A stretch of DNA of 14,284 nt from NCBI GenBank assembly GCA_036378155.1, contig DASUXA010000090.1, positions 1-14,284 of the forward strand, given 5' to 3'. The first letter of the stretch is position 1, and every line of letters starts with the position of its first letter. The notes under the pieces were generated by a model. That model made no database searches. It saw only the letters and a program-made list of their open reading frames with translations, and was not told the origin of the DNA. Source of the DNA: DASUXA01 sp036378155 (GTDB lineage Bacteria > Actinomycetota > Actinomycetes > Mycobacteriales > Micromonosporaceae). Position numbers and translations under genes: made by a program. Of the stretch, positions 5,603-12,558 are shown piece after piece.

Positions 5603-7816
5603 ATGCCACTCGACATCCCGCGCCTGGACAACAGGTTCACCGTGGTCAGCGACTACCGCCCCTCGGGCGACCAGCCGGCCGCGATCGACGAGTTGGAGCG
5701 TCGCGTCCGGGCCGGCGAGCGGCACGTGGTCCTGCTGGGCGCGACCGGCACCGGCAAGAGCGCGACCACCGCGTGGCTGGTGGAGCGCCTGCAACGACCG
5801 ACCCTGGTGCTCGCCCCGAACAAGACGCTCGCCGCGCAGCTCGCCAAGGAGTTCCGCGAGCTGATGCCGCACAACGCGGTCGAATATTTCGTCAGCTACT
5901 ACGACTACTACCAACCCGAGGCGTACATCCCCCAGACCGACACGTACATCGAGAAGGACTCCTCGATCAACGAGGAGGTCGAGCGACTGCGTCACTCGGC
6001 GACCCGCAGCCTGCTGACCAGGCGGGACGTGTTGGTGGTGGCGACCGTGTCCGCGATCTACGGTCTGGGTACGCCTGAGGAATACCTGGACCGCGCCGTG
6101 AAGATCACGGTCGGCGAGGAGATCGAGCGCGACAAGCTGCTGCGCTGGCTGGTCGACATCCAATACACCCGCAACGACGTGGCCTTCCAGCGCGGGACGT
6201 TCCGGGTCCGCGGCGACACGCTGGAGATCATCCCGGCGTACGAGGAGCTCGCGGTGCGGGTGGAGTTCTTCGGCGACGAGGTGGAACGGCTGTACTACCT
6301 GCATCCGCTCACCGGCGAGATCATCCAGGAGACCGACAGCCTGCTGGTGTTCCCCGCCACGCACTACGCGGCCGGTCCGGAGCGGATGGAGCGGGCGATC
6401 CGCGACATCGAGGCGGAACTGGAGGAGCGGCTCGCCGAGTTGGAGCGGCAGGGCAAGCTCCTGGAGGCGCAGCGGCTGCGGATGCGCACCACGTACGACG
6501 TCGAGATGATGCGACAGGTCGGGTTCTGTTCCGGCATCGAGAACTACTCGCGGCACATCGACGGTCGTGAGGCGGGCAGCCCGCCGCACTGTCTGCTCGA
6601 CTACTTCCCCGACGACTTCCTCACCGTCATCGACGAGTCGCACGTGACGGTGCCGCAGATCGGCGGGATGTACGAGGGCGACGCGTCCCGCAAGCGGGTT
6701 CTCGTCGAACACGGGTTCCGGCTGCCGTCCGCGCAGGACAACCGCCCGCTGCGGTTCGACGAGTTCCTCGAGCGGGTGGGGCAGATGGTGTTCCTGTCCG
6801 CGACACCGGGACCGTGGGAGCTGGGGCAGTCCGGCGGCGAGTTCGTCGAGCAGGTCATCCGGCCGACCGGTCTGGTCGATCCGGAGATCGTGGTCAAGCC
6901 CACGCGCGGGCAGATCGACGACCTGATGCACGAGATCCAGGTGCGCGCCGAGCGCGACGAGCGTGTGCTGGTCACCACGCTGACCAAGAAGATGGCCGAG
7001 GACCTCACCGATTACCTGCTGGAACACGGCATCCGGGTGCGGTACCTGCACTCCGAGGTCGACACGTTGCGCCGGGTCGAGTTGCTGCGCGAGTTGCGCC
7101 GGGGCGACTTCGACGTGCTGGTCGGGATCAACCTGCTGCGTGAGGGTCTCGACCTGCCCGAGGTGTCGCTGGTCGCGATCCTGGACGCCGACAAGGAGGG
7201 CTTCCTGCGCTCGGGCACGTCGCTGATCCAGACCATCGGTCGCGCCGCGCGCAACGTGTCCGGTCAGGTCCACATGTACGCCGACAAGGTCACTCCGTCG
7301 ATGGCGTCGGCGATCGACGAGACCAACCGCAGGCGGGCCAAGCAGGTCGCGTACAACGAGGCGAACGGCATCGACCCGCAGCCGCTGCGCAAGAAGATCC
7401 ACGACATCCTCGACGACATCTACCGCGAAGCCGAGGACACCGACGCCGCGCTGGTGGGCGGCGCCGGTCGGCAGATGTCGCGCGGCAAGGCGCCGGTACC
7501 GGAGACCCGCAGCCGCGCGAAGTCGGGGGCGCCGCTGGCGCACGAGGGCCTGGCGCGCGCCGAGTTGGCGCAGCTCATCCAGGACCTCACCGACCAGATG
7601 CTCGCCGCCGCCCGCGAGTTGCAGTTCGAACTCGCGGCACGGATCCGCGACGAGATCGCGGAGCTGAAGAAGGAGTTGCGGGTCATGGACTCGGCGGGGA
7701 TGAGCGCGCCCGCCCGCGGCGCGGGCGACGACGGCGACTCCGGGGCGGGGCGCGGTCGGCGTGGTCGATCGACGGCGACGGCGGGCTCGTCGGGTCGACG
7801 AAGCGGCCGCCGGTAG
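5603..7816 (+). CDS. uvrB: Excinuclease ABC subunit B
   Basis: UvrB is the damage-verifying helicase-like subunit of UvrABC nucleotide excision repair; it is loaded by UvrA and recruits UvrC. In 737 residues one sees Walker A GATGTGKS (46-53), the beta-hairpin that is inserted between DNA strands, rich in tyrosine (YFVSYYDYYQPEAYIPQTDTY, about 95-115), the Walker B/DExx box DESH (344-347), helicase motifs SATPGPWE (399-406) and QTIGRAARN (543-551), and a C-terminal UVR domain (about 654-690) that contacts UvrC. After the UVR domain is a roughly 45-residue Gly/Ser/Arg low-complexity tail ending RRSGRR, an extension beyond the 670-700 residues usual for the family. The ATG at 5603 starts MPLDIPRLDNRFTVVSDYRPSGDQP, the standard N-terminus; only a weak GGTGGG lies upstream. 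No SOS box is visible in the preceding 290 bases. Confidence 0.98.
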   Translation: MPLDIPRLDNRFTVVSDYRPSGDQPAAIDELERRVRAGERHVVLLGATGTGKSATTAWLVERLQRPTLVLAPNKTLAAQLAKEFRELMPHNAVEYFVSYYDYYQPEAYIPQTDTYIEKDSSINEEVERLRHSATRSLLTRRDVLVVATVSAIYGLGTPEEYLDRAVKITVGEEIERDKLLRWLVDIQYTRNDVAFQRGTFRVRGDTLEIIPAYEELAVRVEFFGDEVERLYYLHPLTGEIIQETDSLLVFPATHYAAGPERMERAIRDIEAELEERLAELERQGKLLEAQRLRMRTTYDVEMMRQVGFCSGIENYSRHIDGREAGSPPHCLLDYFPDDFLTVIDESHVTVPQIGGMYEGDASRKRVLVEHGFRLPSAQDNRPLRFDEFLERVGQMVFLSATPGPWELGQSGGEFVEQVIRPTGLVDPEIVVKPTRGQIDDLMHEIQVRAERDERVLVTTLTKKMAEDLTDYLLEHGIRVRYLHSEVDTLRRVELLRELRRGDFDVLVGINLLREGLDLPEVSLVAILDADKEGFLRSGTSLIQTIGRAARNVSGQVHMYADKVTPSMASAIDETNRRRAKQVAYNEANGIDPQPLRKKIHDILDDIYREAEDTDAALVGGAGRQMSRGKAPVPETRSRAKSGAPLAHEGLARAELAQLIQDLTDQMLAAARELQFELAARIRDEIAELKKELRVMDSAGMSAPARGAGDDGDSGAGRGRRGRSTATAGSSGRRSGRR

Positions 7817-7830
7817 GCGAGCGACAGTTC

Positions 7831-7869
7831 CGGGCTCAGGACGGCGTGGTCGCGCCCTACCGGAGCCCG
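7831..7869 (+). terminator. Possible terminator after uvrB
   Basis: CGGGCTC at 7831-7837 pairs with GAGCCCG at 7863-7869, enclosing a 25-base loop that can form a small GGCG/CGCC helix. It starts 15 bases after the uvrB stop codon. There is no T-tract and the loop is long, so this is a weak call based on position and pairing. Confidence 0.4.
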
Positions 7870-7963
7870 ACCGACGGTCCAGCTAGCCTCCTAGGATGCT
7901 CTGCGCGAGGTGACCGTTATCCACAGCGAACCGGGTGCGCTGTGCTGAGCGGCGTCAATAGGG

Positions 7964-7969
7964 GACAAT
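7964..7969 (+). promoter_or_regulatory. Candidate -10 element of the terC transcript
   Basis: GACAAT fits four of six bases of the TATAAT consensus and would place the transcription start at about 7976, immediately before the closing helix of the riboswitch. No good -35 hexamer is seen 16-18 bases upstream. The support is mainly the position. Confidence 0.35.
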
Positions 7970-7977
7970 GAGAGCCA

Positions 7978-8108
7978 CGTTGGAGGGGAGTATTCCCTCG
8001 CGACGGCGTCGTCAGCACGGTCGACGCCCGGTCCGGACATGATCCGGCGGGCTCTCGCCCGGCGCCGTCGGTCACCGGGTGACCTGGTGGCGGGAGAGAC
8101 CTCCGGGG
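7978..8108 (+). promoter_or_regulatory. yybP-ykoY family manganese riboswitch aptamer upstream of terC
   Basis: The yybP-ykoY aptamer senses Mn2+ and most often precedes TerC-family or other metal-export genes. Here the closing helix is GGAGG (7982-7986) with CCTCC (8100-8104). Right after the 5' strand comes GGAGTA (7987-7992), so the strand reads GGGGAGTA, the signature of the family; right before the 3' strand is GAGA (8096-8099), also as in the family. CCC 7995-7997 can pair with GGG 8092-8094. A long arm is closed by a perfect 8-bp helix (CGACGGCG 8001-8008 with CGCCGTCG 8063-8070) topped by hairpins CCGGA/TCCGG (8033-8047) and CGGGC/GCCCG (8048-8061). A short arm GTCAC/GTGAC lies at 8071-8083. 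The assignment rests on the conserved junctions plus the downstream gene; I have not run a covariance model. Confidence 0.82.
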
Positions 8109-8129
8109 CCTGACTGTGCCTACCGGAGG
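8100..8129 (+). promoter_or_regulatory. Expression platform: helix sequestering the terC ribosome binding site
   Basis: CCTCCGG (8100-8106), which contains the 3' strand of the aptamer closing helix, is exactly complementary to CCGGAGG (8123-8129), which contains the terC Shine-Dalgarno sequence GGAGG (8125-8129). GGC 8107-8109 with GCC 8118-8120 can extend the helix past a two-base bulge. Because CCTCC cannot be in both helices, Mn2+ binding that stabilises the aptamer should free the Shine-Dalgarno sequence and switch translation on. Confidence 0.7.
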
Positions 8130-8135
8130 TTGACA

Positions 8136-9134
8136 TTGGATCTGTCGTACGGGATGTGGATCGCGACGCTGGTCGGCCTCGTCGCGCTGCTCGCGGTCGA
8201 CCTGCTCATCATCGGTCGACGCCCGCACGAGCCGACCATCCGCGAGTCGCTGACCTGGGTCGCGTTCTACATCGCGCTGGCCGGGGCGTTCGGCGCGATG
8301 ATCTTCATGCGGTACGGCGGACGGTACGCGGGGGAGTTCTTCGCCGGCTGGCTCACCGAGTACAGCCTCTCGGTCGACAATCTGTTCGTCTTCGTGATCA
8401 TCATGGCCCGGTTCGCGGTGCCGCGGGCGTACCAGCAGAAGGTACTGCTCACCGGTATCGCGTTGGCGCTGCTGATGCGCGGCGCGTTCATCGCCGCCGG
8501 AGCCGCCGTGATCAACCAGTTCGAGTGGGTCTTCTACCTGTTCGGCGCGTTCCTGATCTACACAGCCGTGAAGCTTCTGCGGCACGGTGAGGACGACGAG
8601 TCCGACTTCCGGGAGAACGTGCTGATCCGCTGGGCGCGTCGGGTGCTGCCGATCTCACGCGGGTACGACGGCGCGCGGATGACCACTCGGCAGGACGGAC
8701 GCGGACGGTTGTTCACACCGATGCTCATCGTGATGATCGCGATCGGTACCACCGACCTGATCTTCGCGCTCGACTCGATCCCGGCGATCTTCGGTCTGAC
8801 CCGCGAGCCGTACCTGGTCTTCACCGCCAACGTGTTCGCGTTGATGGGGTTGCGCCAGTTGTACTTCCTGCTGGGCGGGCTACTCGACCGGCTGGTGTAC
8901 CTCTCGGTCGGGCTCGCCGTGGTGCTCGGTTTCATCGGCGTCAAACTCGTCCTCGACGCGCTGCACGGCAACAACCTGCCGTTCCTCAACCACGGCGAGC
9001 CGGTGTCGTGGGCACCACACGTGCCGATCTGGCTGTCGCTGACCGTCATCGGAGGCACCCTGTTCGTCGCCGGAGCGGCGAGCGTGGTGAAGGCGCGCCG
9101 GGACGAGAAACACGCCGAGCGGCTGGCCGGGTAG
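8136..9134 (+). CDS. terC: TerC/Alx-family integral membrane protein, probable Mn2+ exporter
   Basis: TerC-family proteins are polytopic membrane proteins; characterised members (Alx, MeeF/MeeY type) export manganese, some delivering it to secreted metalloenzymes. The TTG at 8136 lies six bases after GGAGG and gives LDLSYGMWIATLVGLVALLAVDLLIIGRRPHEP, the usual N-terminus, and a 332-residue protein. An in-frame ATG at 8079 lies inside the riboswitch aptamer and is not credible. About eight to nine hydrophobic helices are visible. The two acidic family motifs sit in helices: EYSLSVDNLFVFVIIMARF in the first half and GTTDLIFALDSIPAIFGLT in the second, related to each other as an inverted-repeat family would predict. 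A charged loop (RHGEDDESDFRENVLIRWARR) separates the halves. Upstream is a Mn2+ riboswitch, which strongly supports a manganese function over tellurite resistance. Confidence 0.94.
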   Translation: MDLSYGMWIATLVGLVALLAVDLLIIGRRPHEPTIRESLTWVAFYIALAGAFGAMIFMRYGGRYAGEFFAGWLTEYSLSVDNLFVFVIIMARFAVPRAYQQKVLLTGIALALLMRGAFIAAGAAVINQFEWVFYLFGAFLIYTAVKLLRHGEDDESDFRENVLIRWARRVLPISRGYDGARMTTRQDGRGRLFTPMLIVMIAIGTTDLIFALDSIPAIFGLTREPYLVFTANVFALMGLRQLYFLLGGLLDRLVYLSVGLAVVLGFIGVKLVLDALHGNNLPFLNHGEPVSWAPHVPIWLSLTVIGGTLFVAGAASVVKARRDEKHAERLAG

Positions 9135-9158
9135 GCGCGCCGCACCGCGCGTCGCGTG

Positions 9159-9232
9159 GGCGGCGGGACAGCCGCCGCGCCGCACGGAAAGCCCGACGGG
9201 CGGGGCGGCGCGTCCCGCGCGGCGCGCCGCCC
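9159..9232. terminator. Two hairpins between convergent terC and NlpC/P60 genes
   Basis: GGCGGC/GCCGCC (9159-9164 with 9171-9176, 6-base loop) and a stronger perfect 10-bp stem (9203-9212 with 9223-9232, 10-base loop) occupy the 120-base convergent spacer. No T-tract is present. Their place after both stop codons suggests bidirectional termination; in DNA this GC-rich, some stem formation is expected by chance, more so for the 6-bp hairpin. Confidence 0.5.
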
Positions 9233-9254
9233 GAAACGGTCGCGTGTCCCGCGG

Positions 9255-10181
9255 TCAGGGCTGGGTGACGCGGTGCGCGCCGACCAGCGTCTCGGCGCGC
9301 TCGCCCTGGACCGGCTCGCGTACCACGCGGTAGTTGACGCTGCCGCAGGCGTGCAGCAGGTGCCGCGTACCGTCGGGTTCCGGCGGCGCGGCGACGAAGC
9401 CGACGTGGTGTACGTGCTTTCCCGGTCGGGCGAAGAAGTACAGGTCGCCCGGGCGCTCGTCGCCGAGCGGTACCGGCTGCGTGGCGCGCGCCTGGTCGTC
9501 CGCGTCGCGCGGCAGCACCACCCCGGCTCGCCGCCACGCCAGGTGTACCAGCCCGGAGCAGTCGATCCCGTACGCGGACAGCCCGCCCCACACGTACGGC
9601 ACGTCGATGAGTCGCTCGGCGATCGCGAGCGGGACGCCGGCGTCGGGCGCCTCGGACGGTACCGGCGCGAGGTCGCGCTCGATCGCCCACAGCGGCTCGT
9701 CGCTGCCCGGTACCGCCACCGGAACCCAACCCTGGTGCGCTGCGCCCACCACCGTCAACCTGGTACCGACGGTCACCCCGGACAGCACCACGTCGCCGTG
9801 GGGCGCGTCGCGCAGCGCGGTGGCGGTGGCATCGACCACGTGGGTCGGTCCCGCGTCGAGTCCGCGGTCGGTCAGGTGTGTCGCGGGCAGCCAGCCGGGG
9901 TAGCCGCGCGTGTCGAGGTCGGGCTTCGGTTGGTCGGCGGCGACGACCCGCGCCCAGCCGTCGACGACCTCTTCGACCAGGACGGTGTCGCCGAGCAGCA
10001 GTTGGCTCAGGGCGGGCCCGTCGGAGCCGGCGCGGTCGGCTTCGGACATTCCGGCGACCCAGCCGCGCACGTTCGCCGGGACACGCAGCGCCGGTTCGTC
10101 GAAAGCCCGTACGTTCGCCGGACTCGTCCACAAGGTGGCGACAGCCACTGATACCCGCGCCTTCTGGCCTGCTGCCACCAT
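9255..10181 (-). CDS. SH3b-NlpC/P60 endopeptidase, YkfC-like (gamma-D-Glu-L-diamino acid hydrolase)
   Basis: NlpC/P60 enzymes cleave the gamma-D-glutamyl bond of peptidoglycan stem peptides with a Cys-His-His site. In 308 residues there are two bacterial SH3-like stretches (about 10-105 and 112-172, each ending near a Gly-Trp), then the catalytic domain (about 183-305) with RLIDVPYVWGG, the nucleophile Cys208 in GIDCSGL, PRDADDQ, GDLYFF, catalytic His259 in HHVGF and His277 in LLHA. No signal peptide or membrane segment is seen, so it is likely cytoplasmic. This matches YkfC, which releases L-Ala-gamma-D-Glu from free murein peptides, rather than a secreted wall hydrolase. Its upstream neighbour is a dipeptide epimerase that would act on that very product. 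The ATG at 10181 has GAGGAG five bases upstream. The 18-residue spacing between the two histidines reflects a small Pro/Glu/Asp insert. Confidence 0.88.
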   Translation of the reverse strand: MVAAGQKARVSVAVATLWTSPANVRAFDEPALRVPANVRGWVAGMSEADRAGSDGPALSQLLLGDTVLVEEVVDGWARVVAADQPKPDLDTRGYPGWLPATHLTDRGLDAGPTHVVDATATALRDAPHGDVVLSGVTVGTRLTVVGAAHQGWVPVAVPGSDEPLWAIERDLAPVPSEAPDAGVPLAIAERLIDVPYVWGGLSAYGIDCSGLVHLAWRRAGVVLPRDADDQARATQPVPLGDERPGDLYFFARPGKHVHHVGFVAAPPEPDGTRHLLHACGSVNYRVVREPVQGERAETLVGAHRVTQP

Positions 10182-10211
10182 CGTCGCTCCTCGCTGTCCG
10201 GACTTCCCCGG

Positions 10212-10231
10212 CGAAACCCTACGAAACTTTC
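10212..10231 (-). promoter_or_regulatory. Possible operator upstream of the NlpC/P60 gene
   Basis: The palindrome GAAACTTTC (10223-10231) lies 41 bases before the start codon. The half-site CGAAAC occurs twice, at 10212-10217 and 10222-10227, exactly ten bases (one helical turn) apart. The whole 147-base gap between epimerase and endopeptidase is more AT-rich than the genes around it (AATATT near 10255-10260), so the endopeptidase may have its own promoter. The motif resembles the CGAAACTTTCG-type sites described for LacI-family repressors of Streptomyces, but no regulator is nearby. Confidence 0.3.
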
Positions 10232-10328
10232 CACCGCCACCACAACAGGCAGCGAATATTTACTGTCGTAACGCGAAGTGGGTCACACGACGCAACCCAA
10301 CGGCTTATCGCCCCGCGACCCGCCGGCG

Positions 10329-11396
10329 TCACAGGCTGAGCCCGAGCCCAGCGGCGTCCGGCAGCGCGATCGTGCCGTCGTGGTACTCGGGACCGCCGGT
10401 CACCGGCGACGAGGCGAGCCACCAGGCGGCGTCCAGGTCGCTGACCGCGCTGGTGCCGTACGCCGCGACCAGGCTCGCCGCCGCGCCGACGCCGATCGGG
10501 CTTTCCATCATCGAACCGACGATGGCGCCCATGCCGTACGACGCCGCCAGGTCGAGCAGGGTGCGTGCGGGCGCGAGCCCGGCGCACTTGGCGAGCTTGA
10601 CGTTGACCATGTCCGCGGCGCGCCGCCGGATCACCTCGACCAGGTCGCGCACCGAGTACACCGCCTCGTCGGCGAGGATCGGCACGTCCACCCGGTCGCT
10701 GACCCACGCCAGCCCGTCCAGGTCCCACGCCGGTACCGGCTGCTCGACCAGTTCGACTCCCAGGTCGGCGTCCTGGAGCCCGTGGATGACCCGTACCGCC
10801 TCGCGCGGCGTCCAGCCCTGGTTCGCGTCGAGCCGGATGACGACGTCCGGGCCGACCGCCTCGCGGACGGCGCGTACCCGTGCCACGTCGGTCGCGGCGT
10901 CCGTGCCGACCTTCATCTTCAGGACCGTGAACCCGTCGTCGACGCGGTGCTTCGCGGCGGCGGCGAGGTCGGCGGCGGCTCCGGCGGACAGCGTCACGTC
11001 GGTCGGTACGCACAGCGCCGTGCCGCCCAGCAGCCGCACCAGCGGTACCCCGAGCCGGCGCGCCGCGAGGTCGTGCAGCGCCACGTCGACGGCTGCCTTC
11101 GCGGACTCGTTACCGGCGACCGCACGGCGTACCGCGGCGCACAGCGCCACCAGGTCGTCCGGGTCCCGGCCGGTCAGCAGCGGGGCGAGGATGCCGTCCA
11201 CACACGCGCGGGCGCCGTCGATCGAGGCGCCGGTCACCTGCCACACCTGCGGCGCCTCGCCGTACCCGGATCGGCCGTCCTCGTCGACGACCTCGACGAC
11301 CAGGGTCTCGACGGTCGTCGCGCGGCGCAACGCGGTGACGAACGGGGTGTGCAGTTCGGCGGAGATGCGGTGGGTGCGTACGGCGGTGATCGGCAC
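10329..11396 (-). CDS. Dipeptide (L-Ala-D/L-Glu) epimerase, enolase superfamily, YkfB-like
   Basis: The predicted reaction is 1,1-proton transfer converting L-Ala-D-Glu from murein recycling to L-Ala-L-Glu. The 355-residue protein has an N-terminal capping domain (about 1-125) and a beta/alpha barrel with the muconate-lactonising-subgroup residues: KMK (160-162) carrying the catalytic lysine, metal ligands Asp190 (RLDANQ), Glu218 (LVEQP) and Asp243 (LADE), and opposite lysine Lys267 (VNVKLAK). SDLDAAWW (319-326) supplies the Asp-x-Asp pair known in this family to bind the dipeptide amino group, which favours a dipeptide epimerase over muconate cycloisomerase or o-succinylbenzoate synthase. 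The GTG at 11396 has AGGG eight bases upstream; a GTG three codons earlier (11405) is the alternative. The gene precedes the YkfC-like endopeptidase on the same strand and is divergent from a phosphatase gene only 96 bases away. Confidence 0.88.
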   Translation of the reverse strand: MPITAVRTHRISAELHTPFVTALRRATTVETLVVEVVDEDGRSGYGEAPQVWQVTGASIDGARACVDGILAPLLTGRDPDDLVALCAAVRRAVAGNESAKAAVDVALHDLAARRLGVPLVRLLGGTALCVPTDVTLSAGAAADLAAAAKHRVDDGFTVLKMKVGTDAATDVARVRAVREAVGPDVVIRLDANQGWTPREAVRVIHGLQDADLGVELVEQPVPAWDLDGLAWVSDRVDVPILADEAVYSVRDLVEVIRRRAADMVNVKLAKCAGLAPARTLLDLAASYGMGAIVGSMMESPIGVGAAASLVAAYGTSAVSDLDAAWWLASSPVTGGPEYHDGTIALPDAAGLGLSL

Positions 11397-11492
11397 GTAC
11401 GGCACCCTATCGGCAGGTGCGAGCCTGTCTGAGCGCAGCCGGAGCCGCGGTGTGGCGGAGGTGGGCACAGGGTGGCGTGGGGAAGGGGAGGC

Positions 11493-12284
11493 ATGACCGA
11501 CCGGACGGTGCCGCTGGCCGGCGCGCCGAACACGCGTGACGTCGGCGGGCTTGTGAACCGGTACGGGCGGCTGGTGCGTCCGGGTCGGCTGCTGCGTTCC
11601 GGCGCGCTGGGCAGGTTGATCGACGCGGACGTCGCGGTGCTGTCCGGGTACCGGCTGCGGCAGGTGCTCGACCTGCGGCACGACCGGGAGATCGCGGTCG
11701 CCCCGCCCGACCTGCTGCCGGACGGCGCCGTCGCGGTGCACCTGCCGATCTACGACCCGGAGCACCCGGTGTTCACGTACGTGTCGGCGGTGATGCTGGG
11801 TCACGACATCAGCGCGTACTCGGGGCTGGTCGCGGACGGTACCCCGGCGGCGATGCGGGCGATCTACCGCTGGTTCGTCAGCGGCGCGTCGGCGCGCACG
11901 GCGTTCGCCGCGGCGCTGCGGCGGGTCGCCGACCCGGCGAGCCTGCCGCTGCTGTACCACTGCAGCGCCGGCAAGGACCGTACCGGCTGGCTGACCGCGC
12001 TGGTCCTGACGGTGCTCGACGTGGACCGTGCCGTGATCACCGAGGACTATCTGCTCAGCAACGAGCGGTCGGCGACGGTCAACGAGAAGATCATGCGGGC
12101 GGTCGCGGCGCGGGGCGCCGAGCTCGATCATGTCCGTCCGGTGCTGGAGGTGCGACCGGACTATTTGGACGCCGCGTACGACGAGGCGGACCGGGTGTAC
12201 GGGGGGATCGACGGGTACCTGCGTGCGGGGCTGGGACTGGACGACGCGACGCTGGCTCGGCTGCGCGCGGCGCTGCTCGATTAG
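11493..12284 (+). CDS. Tyrosine-phosphatase-family protein (PtpB/Y_phosphatase3 type)
   Basis: The protein carries the protein tyrosine phosphatase loop HCSAGKDRTG (156-165), with nucleophile Cys157 and phosphate-binding Arg163, and the N-terminal signature NTRDVGG (13-19). This is the arrangement of the bacterial Y_phosphatase3 group that includes mycobacterial PtpB. Members act on phosphotyrosine, and in some cases on phosphoinositides or other phosphoesters, by a cysteinyl-phosphate intermediate. It has 263 residues, close to the usual size, without a signal peptide or membrane segment. The Lys-Asp pair in the loop (AGKDR) is typical of the dual-specificity, lipid-active branch. The ATG at 11493 has GGGGAGG just upstream; an in-frame ATG at 11472 lacks a site. 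It is divergent from the epimerase. The true substrate cannot be read from sequence. Confidence 0.9.
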   Translation: MTDRTVPLAGAPNTRDVGGLVNRYGRLVRPGRLLRSGALGRLIDADVAVLSGYRLRQVLDLRHDREIAVAPPDLLPDGAVAVHLPIYDPEHPVFTYVSAVMLGHDISAYSGLVADGTPAAMRAIYRWFVSGASARTAFAAALRRVADPASLPLLYHCSAGKDRTGWLTALVLTVLDVDRAVITEDYLLSNERSATVNEKIMRAVAARGAELDHVRPVLEVRPDYLDAAYDEADRVYGGIDGYLRAGLGLDDATLARLRAALLD

Positions 12285-12424
12285 GTGGCTCGGCGAGGCG
12301 AGGTACCGGTCGGACTCGGGTTGTCCGTCGGCATGTGGTGTGGATCGACGGCATCGACGACGTGAAGACCCTCTGCGCCCGTAACGGCAACCCTTGCGGT
12401 CACCCCGCGATCATGTGCGGGTTC

Positions 12425-12454
12425 TTGACTCAGTTATCTCTATCGATGTTGGAT
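12425..12454 (+). promoter_or_regulatory. Candidate promoter of the S53 protease gene
   Basis: TTGACT (12425-12430) is a good -35 match and TTGGAT (12449-12454) a weak -10, 18 bases apart, in a locally AT-rich patch. A small inverted repeat CCCGC/GCGGG (12404-12408 with 12417-12421) lies just upstream. The remaining sequence from the phosphatase stop (12285) to here shows no convincing gene; a 66-codon open frame at 12335-12535 runs through the promoter and hairpin and is probably fortuitous. Confidence 0.4.
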
Positions 12455-12493
12455 GCCGGCGACAGCGCTGCCTCCAGCGGCTCTGTCGCCGGC
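12455..12493 (+). other. Strong hairpin in the protease leader
   Basis: A perfect 11-bp stem (12455-12465 with 12483-12493) is continued by CGCTG/CAGCG (12466-12470 with 12475-12479) over a CCTC loop, with a three-base bulge on the 3' side. It ends 65 bases before the protease ATG. It may be a 5' stabilising or regulatory hairpin of the message, or a late terminator for the phosphatase gene; there is no T-tract. Confidence 0.5.
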
Positions 12494-12558
12494 CCTGCCG
12501 CGTTTCCTCGGCATCGTCGGCGCACCCACCCCTGAACTGGTCCAGAGAAAGGACCGCA

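Noticed and set aside
5579..7543. A 654-codon open frame on the minus strand opposite uvrB
   Set aside because: It is the antisense of a certain uvrB gene; its product is His/Arg/Asp-rich with no recognisable domain, as expected from codon bias in high-GC DNA.
8079..8135. A start for terC at ATG 8079
   Set aside because: It falls inside the riboswitch aptamer and lacks a ribosome binding site, whereas TTG 8136 has GGAGG at ideal spacing and gives the family N-terminus.
10182..10328. A c-di-AMP (ydaO type) riboswitch, often found before actinobacterial wall-hydrolase genes
   Set aside because: The gap is short and lacks the conserved ydaO junction sequences; the encoded enzyme also lacks a secretion signal, unlike typical targets.
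12335..12535. A 66-codon small gene upstream of the protease
   Set aside because: It has no convincing ribosome binding site or domain and overlaps the candidate promoter and the strong hairpin.
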